Source: Chryseosolibacter sp964493505
GTDB taxonomy: Bacteria; Bacteroidota; Bacteroidia; Cytophagales; Cyclobacteriaceae
Assembly: GCA_964493505.1 (NCBI GenBank)
Contig: CAZBNP010000001.1
Coordinates: forward strand, 124,001-188,000
Reading direction: 5' to 3'
Length of the DNA: 64,000 nucleotides
Shown: positions 1 through 6,956 of the stretch, piece after piece
Numbering within the stretch: position 1 is the first letter of the stretch
Layout of the letters: each line of letters begins with the position of its first letter
Notes under the pieces: model-generated
The model's database searches: none
What the model saw: only the letters and a program-made list of their open reading frames with translations
What the model was told of the DNA's origin: nothing
Translations under genes and position numbers: made by a program

Positions 1-86
1 ATTAGTTCGTTACTCAAAACCAAATGGGTTAATGTTGTATATGCGCGATCTGGATGCAGTACATAATATCAACTGCTTTCCAGTCA

Positions 87-176
87 TTATTTCTTCTTGT
101 GTCTGTTCTTTCTGAGGCGTTTCTTACGCTTGTGCGTAGACATCTTGTGCTTCTTTCTTTTCTTTCCGCTAGGCAT
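87..176 (-). CDS. Tiny basic ribosomal-type protein (AURKAIP1/COX24 domain, bS22/mS38-like)
   Basis: A 29-residue protein made almost entirely of Lys, Arg and His, starting MPSGKKRKKHKMSTHKRKKR and ending in a short basic tail. This matches the very short AURKAIP1/COX24-domain proteins found across Bacteroidota, whose mitochondrial relative mS38 and mycobacterial relative bS22 are small-subunit ribosomal proteins. A structural role on the 30S subunit is inferred from that family; nothing else in the sequence proves it. It is the third minus-strand gene after HU and the TPR protein, 46 bases downstream of the TPR stop and separated from it by a GC-rich hairpin. It is well below usual gene-calling length cut-offs and easily missed. 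Confidence 0.8.
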   Translation of the reverse strand: MPSGKKRKKHKMSTHKRKKRLRKNRHKKK

Positions 177-195
177 AGAATGTTTTGATTAATAC

Positions 196-211
196 CCCGC
201 GTTTTCGCGGG
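196..211 (-). terminator. GC-rich hairpin between TPR gene and tiny ribosomal gene
   Basis: A perfect 6-bp stem, CCCGCG and CGCGGG around TTTT (plus-strand reading), lies between the stop of the TPR gene and the start of the 29-aa gene. No U-run follows on the minus strand, so it is either a weak terminator or processing hairpin or a structured leader of the small gene. Confidence 0.4.
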
Positions 212-222
212 CCGGTGACAAT

Positions 223-1035
223 TTATTTTAAATCTTGCAGATACGAGTCAACGGTGGCCTGAACCGCCGGATCCATATCCATCTCTTTTACTTTTTCAAA
301 CTGGGCTTTCGCCCTTTCCCGTTCGCCGTTGTTCATCAGCGAAAGTCCCAGCAACAACTGCCCTTGTATATGTTCGGGGTTGATCGTCAACAACTCCTCA
401 AATCGCTCTACAGCGCGGTCGTACTGACCAGACTGAACCGACAACATACCCATATTGAAGAGGGCAAGTTCATTTTTCGGGTCTACTACCAGTACCTCCC
501 GCAGCATCGTAATACCCTGCATCGGATTTGAGGATGTCAGGTAGGTCATTGCCATTTTCGTTTTGGCATCGAGGTTCCCTGGATCCTTATCAAGCACCTT
601 GCCGAAGTACTCCTGGGATTTACTGGCAAACTGCCTTTGTTTTTCCGGATCGAGCGCCAGCGTGTACGCCTGATAGTAGTTTTCCGCCGCTTTCATCCAG
701 CTTTCCGTATTTTTAAAGAACTCCGATGCTTTGCCTGCATACCAGGCCGCGCTATCAAACTGATTGGCAACCCTATACAGATTTGCCAAAGAGTCGGCAA
801 AGATAGCATTTTTTTCATTTCCAGTGCTTTCAGCGTAATCCTTCTTTAAAGCAGCAATTGCACGGCGGGTCTCGACGGGGGTTTGTACGTGGTCGGGTAA
901 ATTGGCGGCGATGCTGTCGGACACGGAAGCACCGGTGAGTCTCCCCTCATTCTCGATGACAACCTTGGGTAACTGAAAAATAAGCCAGATCGAGACGGCA
1001 CAGATACCAATAAGTAATAGTCGTTTCTTTATCAT
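223..1035 (-). CDS. Membrane-anchored tetratricopeptide repeat protein
   Basis: About 270 residues. An N-terminal hydrophobic segment (roughly residues 4-26) follows MIKKR and should anchor the protein in the inner membrane with the rest in the periplasm. Several TPR units run from about residue 90 to the end; the clearest are around AMTYLTSSNPMQGITMLREV and the next two units, which keep the small-residue/aromatic pattern. TPR proteins are protein-protein scaffolds, and the partner is unknown. The longer frame would begin at GTG (1047); I prefer the ATG at 1035 because it gives a compact MIKKR signal anchor. It lies between HU and the tiny ribosomal gene on the same strand. In many Bacteroidota a similar TPR gene sits between HU and a ribonuclease G gene, which would lie just outside the left edge. 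Confidence 0.8.
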   Translation of the reverse strand: MIKKRLLLIGICAVSIWLIFQLPKVVIENEGRLTGASVSDSIAANLPDHVQTPVETRRAIAALKKDYAESTGNEKNAIFADSLANLYRVANQFDSAAWYAGKASEFFKNTESWMKAAENYYQAYTLALDPEKQRQFASKSQEYFGKVLDKDPGNLDAKTKMAMTYLTSSNPMQGITMLREVLVVDPKNELALFNMGMLSVQSGQYDRAVERFEELLTINPEHIQGQLLLGLSLMNNGERERAKAQFEKVKEMDMDPAVQATVDSYLQDLK

Positions 1036-1095
1036 ATCAGGAAGCACTGTCCCACGGCACGGCTTGCCGGAAGGTCATCATTTAAAGGGACGAAG

Positions 1096-1401
1096 TTATT
1101 TTTCTGCGGTTTGCTTCACCTTATCGCTGCTCTTAATCTTATTGATAAAGATCTTCGCAGGCTTGAAGCTTGGAATGAAGTGCTCTTCGATAACAAGCGC
1201 GGTATTGCGCGAGATATTTCTGGCAATTTTTCTCTTGCGTTTTTTGTTGATAAAACTTCCAAAGCCCCGTATGTAAATGTTGTTGCCGTTAGCCATGGAG
1301 TTCTTTACCACGCTAAAAAATGCTTCAACCGATGCTGTAACGTCAGCCTTATCCACCCCGGTCTTTTCTGCGATTTCGTTTATTACATCTGCTTTAGTCA
1401 C
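1096..1401 (-). CDS. HU/IHF family DNA-binding protein
   Basis: A 101-residue protein with the full HU fold: helical N-terminus starting (M)TKADVINEIAEKTG, the conserved IYIRGFGSF segment around residues 45-55 that leads into the beta arm, and a basic arm and C-terminus. HU binds and bends DNA as a dimer and helps compact the nucleoid. The C-terminus is a short Lys-rich extension past the usual 90-residue end. The start is GTG at 1401; there is no in-frame ATG upstream before a stop, and the N-terminus matches the family exactly here. It is divergent from mutY, a common arrangement in Bacteroidota. A candidate promoter lies at 1436-1443. Confidence 0.93.
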   Translation of the reverse strand: MTKADVINEIAEKTGVDKADVTASVEAFFSVVKNSMANGNNIYIRGFGSFINKKRKRKIARNISRNTALVIEEHFIPSFKPAKIFINKIKSSDKVKQTAEK

Positions 1402-1435
1402 TTTGGTATTTTTTAGTAAGGAATCAAAGGGAGGC

Positions 1436-1443
1436 CAAATTTA
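1436..1443 (-). promoter_or_regulatory. Candidate -7 element of the HU promoter
   Basis: On the minus strand this reads TAAATTTG, an exact match to the Bacteroidota -7 consensus TAnnTTTG. It is 35 bases upstream of the HU GTG, leaving a leader of about 25-30 bases. No clear TTTG -33 element was seen at the usual spacing. Confidence 0.45.
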
Positions 1444-1496
1444 GTTTGCCTTGACAGAATTAAAAATGAATATTGAAAAAATTGATTATCAAGGGG

Positions 1497-2555
1497 ATGG
1501 ACAAACGTTATTTCTCGGATAAAATCGTTAAATGGTATAAAGGAAACCAGCGGCCACTGCCCTGGCGCGAAACAACCGACCCTTACAGGATATGGCTTTC
1601 TGAAGTCATTTTACAACAAACCCGGGTCGCCCAGGGCCTTCCCTATTACCTCCGGATTACCACTGCCTTTCCTACTGTCTTCGATCTTGCCGCCGCTTCG
1701 GAACAACAGGTACTCCGCCATTGGCAGGGACTGGGCTACTATACCCGCGCCCGTAACCTTCACAAATGCGCCCAGGCTGTCGTTGATCAATACGGCGGAC
1801 AGTTCCCTTCCAAAAGCATCCAACTTGAAAAGCTACCGGGCATCGGCCATTACACCGCAGCCGCCATCGCCTCTCTGGCATTCGGCGAAAAAGTCGCGGT
1901 ACTCGATGGTAATGTCTTCCGGATCCTTTCCCGGATTTTTGGTGTCAGCACACCTATAAATGCACCGGAAGGAAAGAAAAAATTCCTGGCACTGGCCAAC
2001 GACCTTATCTCCGACCAGGACCCGGCAACTCACAACCAGGCGGTCATGGAGTTCGGCGCGCTCTTCTGCACCCCCCACAATCCTCAATGCGACGATTGTC
2101 CCTTCCGACGTTCCTGTTACGCACATGCCCACAGTCTCGTCGATACACTGCCTGTCAAGACACCGGTCCGGAAAGCCCGGAGCCGGTATTTCTATTATAT
2201 CGTATTTGAGAAGAATAACGCGCTGATGATGAGAAAACGCAGCGGTAAAGACATCTGGCAGGGACTCTTCGATTTTATGCTCGTTGAAAAGTCGCGGGCG
2301 GTCAGCCCGGAAAAGCTGCTCCGGGAACCTGAGTACACAGCGTGGTTCAGGAATTCAAAGGGAATTATCGTCTCCGGCAGATATATCCACACGCTAAGCC
2401 ACCAGACTATCCACTGCCGCTTTATTCACGTCAGCGTGAAGGGTACCTTTAAGGCACCGGAGAAAGGCCTGGCGTTCTATTCCAGGAAGGAAATAGCTGA
2501 ACTGCCAAAGCCGGTGCTAATTAGTCGTTTTCTCTCGGAGCAACCTCAACCTTAG
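1497..2555 (+). CDS. mutY: A/G-specific adenine DNA glycosylase
   Basis: About 352 residues. MutY removes adenine mispaired with 8-oxoguanine in base excision repair. Visible features: LSEVILQQTRV near the N-terminus carrying the catalytic Glu; the helix-hairpin-helix LPGIGHYTAAAIASLAFG followed by VLDGNVFR with the catalytic Asp; the four-cysteine [4Fe-4S] loop with C-x6-C-x2-C-x5-C spacing (CTPHNPQCDDCPFRRSC); and a C-terminal NUDIX-like domain that reads 8-oxoG. The open frame can extend to TTG at 1473, but the ATG at 1497 gives the typical MutY N-terminus (MDKRYFSDKIVKWY) and is preferred. It heads the conserved mutY-ssb-gldE-gldD cluster. Confidence 0.95.
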   Translation: MDKRYFSDKIVKWYKGNQRPLPWRETTDPYRIWLSEVILQQTRVAQGLPYYLRITTAFPTVFDLAAASEQQVLRHWQGLGYYTRARNLHKCAQAVVDQYGGQFPSKSIQLEKLPGIGHYTAAAIASLAFGEKVAVLDGNVFRILSRIFGVSTPINAPEGKKKFLALANDLISDQDPATHNQAVMEFGALFCTPHNPQCDDCPFRRSCYAHAHSLVDTLPVKTPVRKARSRYFYYIVFEKNNALMMRKRSGKDIWQGLFDFMLVEKSRAVSPEKLLREPEYTAWFRNSKGIIVSGRYIHTLSHQTIHCRFIHVSVKGTFKAPEKGLAFYSRKEIAELPKPVLISRFLSEQPQP

Positions 2556-2570
2556 TTCACAGAAAATTGG

Positions 2571-2578
2571 TACTTTTG
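2571..2578 (+). promoter_or_regulatory. Candidate -7 element of the ssb promoter
   Basis: TACTTTTG matches TAnnTTTG exactly, 41 bases upstream of the ssb ATG and just past the mutY stop. No convincing TTTG was seen at -33. It would let ssb-gldE-gldD be transcribed independently of mutY. Confidence 0.4.
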
Positions 2579-2619
2579 AGTCCCTTTTATATTTTCGACC
2601 ACTACTAACCCTGTAACAG

Positions 2620-3069
2620 ATGTCTGGAGTAAACAAAGTGATATTGATTGGCCGTTTGGGAAAAGAGCCTGAAGTCCGTAGCCTGGACAATGGCGTGTCG
2701 GTAGCGAACTTCACAATGGCAACTTCAGAAACTTATAAAGACCGCACCACGGGCGAAAAGAGAGAGTCGACGGAGTGGCACAACATCGTGCTTTGGAGAG
2801 GTCTCGCTGAAGTTACCCAGAAGTATTTGCATAAAGGAGATCTGGTCTACATCGAAGGGAAACTTCGAACCCGTTCCTGGGAAAAGGAGGGCGTAACAAG
2901 ATATACCACCGAGATCGTCGCGGATAACATGACGATGCTTGGTTCGCGCGGCGGTAGCGGGTCCGGCGGCGGATCGTCTGACTACGGCTCACGCTCATCA
3001 GAAAGCACAACGCCGGAGCCGTCATACGGCAACCAGAGTGGTGACAGCACCGACGATCTGCCATTCTGA
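2620..3069 (+). CDS. ssb: Single-stranded DNA-binding protein
   Basis: A 149-residue SSB. The OB-fold covers about residues 1-105 (MSGVNKVILIGRLGKEPEVR, then STEWHNIVLWRGLAEV). A Gly/Ser-rich linker follows, and the protein ends in the acidic tip DDLPF used to recruit repair and replication partners. It coats single-stranded DNA during replication, recombination and repair. It sits between mutY and gldE with short gaps, the standard Bacteroidota order, so it is probably the chromosomal housekeeping copy. The ATG start matches the family exactly. Confidence 0.96.
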   Translation: MSGVNKVILIGRLGKEPEVRSLDNGVSVANFTMATSETYKDRTTGEKRESTEWHNIVLWRGLAEVTQKYLHKGDLVYIEGKLRTRSWEKEGVTRYTTEIVADNMTMLGSRGGSGSGGGSSDYGSRSSESTTPEPSYGNQSGDSTDDLPF

Positions 3070-3099
3070 TAATTCATGTTTCACTAAACAACGTTCTGC

Positions 3100-4407
3100 T
3101 TGGACGAGCCTCCCAGTTATACGCTCCTTTTAATTTCCCTGGAACCGGGTGTCCTGTACGTTATCCTTGCAGCCTTTCTGATCCTGCTGACGTCGCTTGC
3201 GTCTGCTACCGAGTCCGCATTCTTTTCTCTTCACACTGACGATCTCGAACGCTTGCGAAACAGCAATGTAAAAGCTGAACAAAGTATCGCAGAACTACAG
3301 ACAAACCCGCGACTACTCCTTACCACACTCACCGCCTGGAAGTACAGTATGATCTCCGGGTCGGCTGTTATTTTTATCTTCTTCCTCGCGGGCGAGGGAG
3401 CACCCTTTACCAGTTTGGAGATTATCTCCGGTACGATCATCCTGACCGTCGCATTCACGTTCTTTGGCGTTATCATCCCGAAGATATACGGGAAAGCCAA
3501 CAACCTGATAGTCGCCCGACGCTCGGCAAACTTCTGCAAACGACTGATCGCTTTTTACAAACCGCTTCTGAATCCACTGTTCCTGATGTCGCTCAGGGTT
3601 GAAGGGAAACTCGAAAGGGTTCTGGAAGAAAACTCGGCTCAGGAATTCAACAAAGCGCTCCAGCAGGCCAGCACGAGCAAGGATACATCCGAGAGCGAAA
3701 GAGAAATTCTGCAAGGCATAGTCAACTTTGGAACGCTGACAGTCAGGCAGATAATGCGCGTGCGCAGTGAAATCAATTACGTCGATCTGGCAATCGATTT
3801 CACTTCGTTGCTCGAGCGGGTAAAGAACGCGGGCTTCTCGCGAATCCCGGTTTGCCGCGACAATCTCGATCGTATTGAAGGTGTCCTTTATATCAAGGAT
3901 CTCCTGCCGTTCCTTGATGAGGGTCCCGACTTTGCGTGGCAAAAGCTCATCAGGCCGGCGTATCGGGTTCTCGAGTCGCGGAAGATCGAACACCTGCTCA
4001 AGGATTTTCAGGAAAAGCGGGTACACCTCGCTCTCGTGGTAGATGAACACGGCACCCTCACCGGACTCATCTCGCTTGAAGATATCATCGAAGAGATCAT
4101 TGGCGATATAAACGATGAGTTCGACAAAATCGGTTCGCATTATCAGAAAATCGACAATCGCACGTTTATCTTTGACGGCAAAACTTCGATGCACGACTTT
4201 TGTAAATTCTTCCGGCTGGAAGGTCCGGTATTCATCCGTGCAATGAACGCTAACAAGTCACTTGGTGGTATGCTGCGACAACTCCAGGGGTCTGTTCCCC
4301 GCACCGGCGAACCAATAGTGTTAAAGCCGTTTACGTTTATCATTGAGAAACTGGATAACCGCAGGGTCAGGAAAGTCAGAGTACTCCTAAACGATGGAAA
4401 CAAGTAA
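3100..4407 (+). CDS. gldE: Gliding motility-associated protein GldE (CorC/HlyC-type membrane protein)
   Basis: A 435-residue protein with the CNNM/CorC architecture: an N-terminal DUF21 membrane domain (hydrophobic stretches about residues 17-35, 80-100 and 105-130, with the signature SATESAFFSL), a pair of CBS domains (about 200-330, including VVDEHGTLTGLISLEDIIEE), and a C-terminal CorC_HlyC domain. GldE belongs to the gliding/type IX secretion gene set and is thought to act with GldD. The start is TTG at 3100; no in-frame ATG precedes the first membrane segment. It overlaps gldD by 14 bases, implying translational coupling. Confidence 0.9.
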   Translation: MDEPPSYTLLLISLEPGVLYVILAAFLILLTSLASATESAFFSLHTDDLERLRNSNVKAEQSIAELQTNPRLLLTTLTAWKYSMISGSAVIFIFFLAGEGAPFTSLEIISGTIILTVAFTFFGVIIPKIYGKANNLIVARRSANFCKRLIAFYKPLLNPLFLMSLRVEGKLERVLEENSAQEFNKALQQASTSKDTSESEREILQGIVNFGTLTVRQIMRVRSEINYVDLAIDFTSLLERVKNAGFSRIPVCRDNLDRIEGVLYIKDLLPFLDEGPDFAWQKLIRPAYRVLESRKIEHLLKDFQEKRVHLALVVDEHGTLTGLISLEDIIEEIIGDINDEFDKIGSHYQKIDNRTFIFDGKTSMHDFCKFFRLEGPVFIRAMNANKSLGGMLRQLQGSVPRTGEPIVLKPFTFIIEKLDNRRVRKVRVLLNDGNK

Positions 4408-5008
4408 CAAGCGAATGAAGACGGGGGTGTTACTCACCCTATTTGCCGGGGCAATGCTACTCGCTTTGTCGTCCTGCGAACGTGACTATCTCCCGAAGCC
4501 TATTGGTTACAATCGGCTCGACCTTCCTGAACAGGAGTATCGCAGCCTGCCCGACACGCTGCCCTACACGTTCGAATATTCGAAACACGCTACGCTACTC
4601 CGTGACACTTCCTTCGTCCGCGACCGATACTGGATCGAGATATACTATCCGACTATCAAATCCAACATTCATATTACGTACCAGTCGTTGAATGGAAACC
4701 GCAAACTCCTTCGGGAGTTCATCGACGATTCATACACGCTGACGGCAAAACATCAGATCAAGGCGTACGCCATCAATGAAATCATTACCATCACCCCATC
4801 GGGAAACACCGCCGTTGTCGCGGAACTGGAGGGAGAGGTGCCGAGTCAGTTCCAGTTTACAATGACTGACTCTGTAAACAACTTCCTGCGCGGCGCATTG
4901 TATTTCAATACAAAAGTTCAAAACGATTCACTGGCACCTGCCATCGAGTATATGAAGGCTGATATGATGCACATCATAAATACTCTCGAATGGAGATCTT
5001 CAAACTAG
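4394..5008 (+). CDS. gldD: Gliding motility lipoprotein GldD
   Basis: A 204-residue lipoprotein with signal peptide and lipobox LALSSC (Cys about residue 27), followed by the GldD-typical segment YLPKPIGYNRLDLPEQEYRS. GldD is an outer-membrane or periplasmic lipoprotein needed for gliding and type IX secretion in Flavobacterium. It starts inside the gldE end and overlaps the next lipoprotein gene by 19 bases, so gldE, gldD and the following gene form one tightly coupled unit. Translation might begin at Met8 (4415), which also leaves a complete signal peptide. Confidence 0.92.
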   Translation: METSNKRMKTGVLLTLFAGAMLLALSSCERDYLPKPIGYNRLDLPEQEYRSLPDTLPYTFEYSKHATLLRDTSFVRDRYWIEIYYPTIKSNIHITYQSLNGNRKLLREFIDDSYTLTAKHQIKAYAINEIITITPSGNTAVVAELEGEVPSQFQFTMTDSVNNFLRGALYFNTKVQNDSLAPAIEYMKADMMHIINTLEWRSSN

Positions 5009-5880
5009 CCGTAGTCCCGCTATTGGTGATTCTTTTAGTGGGTGGATGCGGGCAGAAACCCGGCCGTAACACAGTCCCTCAAACCGCGCAATTTCACGAC
5101 TACTGGCATGCAGGCAAAGCCGAAATAAATTCATACAATTTACGCCAATCCCGTTACGGCGAAACACGCGAGGGTAAGGCTGTGCTGATCTTTGTAACAG
5201 AAGACTTGTCCAGGAAACTACAGGTCAAGCTCGACGATCCAACTCAAGGCGACAAAGTAAATGTCCTCAAACTGAATTTCACCAGAAAATTCGTTACTGG
5301 CATCTATCCATACTCGGTAATGCTTTCTGTTTTCACACCCACAGACCGGAACAGACACCCAGAAACCGTGAAGGCAGCAATGTCTGCCCAGGAGTGGTGC
5401 GGCCAGGTGTATACGCAGATGAACTTGCGGGGCAATCGCTACGCGATCAGGTCTCACTCCTACTTTGAAGAGGAAGCAGATGAGCGATTCTCCCTGCGTC
5501 ACGCACTGTTGGAAGATGAGTTGTGGAACCTTATCCGGCTCGATCATCAAAATCTCCCGGAAGGAGAAGTCCGTGTTATCCCCGGTCTAGTCCATACGCG
5601 CCTCCAGCACTCTGACCTGAAGACAGGAAAAGCTATTGGCGAACGGGTAGAAACCGATTCGGCATTCACTTACCATCTCCGGTTCGCCGACCAGCGCTCA
5701 CTCTTCATTCGTTATGAAAAAACATTCCCATATACGATTCTCGGCTGGCGGGAAACGTGGCAAGAGAAGGGTGCTACCATGGAGACCACCGCGACGCTGG
5801 ACAAAACGCTGTTTACAGACTACTGGACGAAGAACAGGAATGAGCATCGCTATTTTCGCGATTCGCTGAATCTTCCGTAA
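4990..5880 (+). CDS. Conserved Bacteroidota lipoprotein downstream of gldD (often mislabelled septum formation inhibitor Maf)
   Basis: 296 residues with an N-terminal signal peptide and lipobox LLVGGC. The body begins FHDYWHAGKAEINSYNL and contains REGKAVLIFVTED, IYPYSVMLSVFTP, AQEWCGQVYTQMN and SHSYFEEEAD. These strings recur in a Bacteroidota family that carries the name septum formation inhibitor Maf in public annotation. I see none of the Maf nucleotide-pyrophosphatase motifs (no SxSPRR near the N-terminus), and a lipoprotein signal is incompatible with cytosolic Maf. The function is therefore unknown. The 19-base overlap with gldD suggests it may belong to the same envelope or motility unit. 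Confidence 0.85.
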   Translation: MEIFKLAVVPLLVILLVGGCGQKPGRNTVPQTAQFHDYWHAGKAEINSYNLRQSRYGETREGKAVLIFVTEDLSRKLQVKLDDPTQGDKVNVLKLNFTRKFVTGIYPYSVMLSVFTPTDRNRHPETVKAAMSAQEWCGQVYTQMNLRGNRYAIRSHSYFEEEADERFSLRHALLEDELWNLIRLDHQNLPEGEVRVIPGLVHTRLQHSDLKTGKAIGERVETDSAFTYHLRFADQRSLFIRYEKTFPYTILGWRETWQEKGATMETTATLDKTLFTDYWTKNRNEHRYFRDSLNLP

Positions 5881-5889
5881 TCGGGAAAT

Positions 5890-6828
5890 TCATATCGTCT
5901 CTCTCGCACCATCGAAAGCCTCCTCCAGCTTGCTGATATCGAACTTCTGCATGTTCATATAGGCTCTCGTAACGCGCGCCACCTTTTCCTTGTCATCGTC
6001 CACCAGCATGTCTTCAAGGACGTCGGGAACTACCTGCCAGGACACGCCGTATCGGTCCTTAAGCCATCCGCAGACCTGCGCATTTGGATCGCCTCCTCTC
6101 GAAAGCTTCTCCCAGTAGTAATCAACTTCTTCCTGGTTAGGACAGGCTATTACGAGTGAAACAGCTTCGTTGAAAACAAATCGGTGGTCCTGTGCGCTAT
6201 CCATCGCCATAAACGTCAGCCCTTCCGCAGCAAACTGTGCGTGTTTCACTGTACCTTCCTTGTCGGGTTGTTCATGCCGCCCATAGCGCATCACCCCTTC
6301 TATTTTCGAGTTCTTGAAAACCGTGGTGTATGTCTTCATCGCTTCCTCCGCCATTCCGCATCTCTCTTCCGTAAACATCAGGCAAGGCACGATGCCCTGA
6401 CCGCCTGTCTCGTTGCGATTTCCTAACGCGATCTGCCAGGATACGCCAAAACGATCGTGAAGCCACCCGTACTTATTACTCCAGTCGTACTTTTCAAGTG
6501 GCATCAGCACGACGCCATCCTGAACGAGTGCAGTCCATACGCGATCAACCTCCGCTTCTGTTTCAAGCGTTGCAAAGAAGGAGATGGAGGGATTTATTTT
6601 AAAGATCGGACCACCATTCAACGCGGTAAACTTGTGGTCGTCGAGCAGAAACTCAACGGCCATCAACGCTCCCTCAGGTTGTTGATGATGTTCGTAACCT
6701 TCTTTGCTATACATTGTCTTTCGACCAATTTTTGAGTTGGGAAACACCGAAGTATAGAAATTAACTGCTTCTTCCGCCTGGTTATCAAACCAGAGCATCG
6801 GGCTGATCTTTTGCTTGAATGCTTTCAT
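5890..6828 (-). CDS. Two-domain VOC family protein (PhnB-like, 3-dmu-9-3-mt fold)
   Basis: 312 residues built of two similar halves of about 140 residues each. Both start with an xxPMLWF/PCLMF strand, continue with AxxAVxFYTSVFxNSKI and end in GVSWQ (GVSWQIALGN and GVSWQVVPD). This is the PhnB-type vicinal-oxygen-chelate fold, normally a single-domain homodimer, here an internal duplication that would form the paired fold in one chain. The family includes glyoxalase and bleomycin-resistance relatives, and the substrate cannot be read from sequence. A C-terminal helical tail follows. It is convergent with the gldD-linked lipoprotein gene. Confidence 0.85.
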   Translation of the reverse strand: MKAFKQKISPMLWFDNQAEEAVNFYTSVFPNSKIGRKTMYSKEGYEHHQQPEGALMAVEFLLDDHKFTALNGGPIFKINPSISFFATLETEAEVDRVWTALVQDGVVLMPLEKYDWSNKYGWLHDRFGVSWQIALGNRNETGGQGIVPCLMFTEERCGMAEEAMKTYTTVFKNSKIEGVMRYGRHEQPDKEGTVKHAQFAAEGLTFMAMDSAQDHRFVFNEAVSLVIACPNQEEVDYYWEKLSRGGDPNAQVCGWLKDRYGVSWQVVPDVLEDMLVDDDKEKVARVTRAYMNMQKFDISKLEEAFDGARETI

Positions 6829-6956
6829 AGCTTCGTCATTTAAGTTGCATCTTTTGTTTTGTCTTGAAAATAAAGGTACTGAGGCCTCATCTTTTCAAGG
6901 CTGTGCAAAAACGACAAAAACAGGGCGGGATGCGACAGAAATGGCGGCAGTTCATT

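Noticed and set aside
1473..1496. TTG start giving an eight-residue longer MutY
   Set aside because: The ATG at 1497 gives the family-typical N-terminus; the extension is not conserved-looking.
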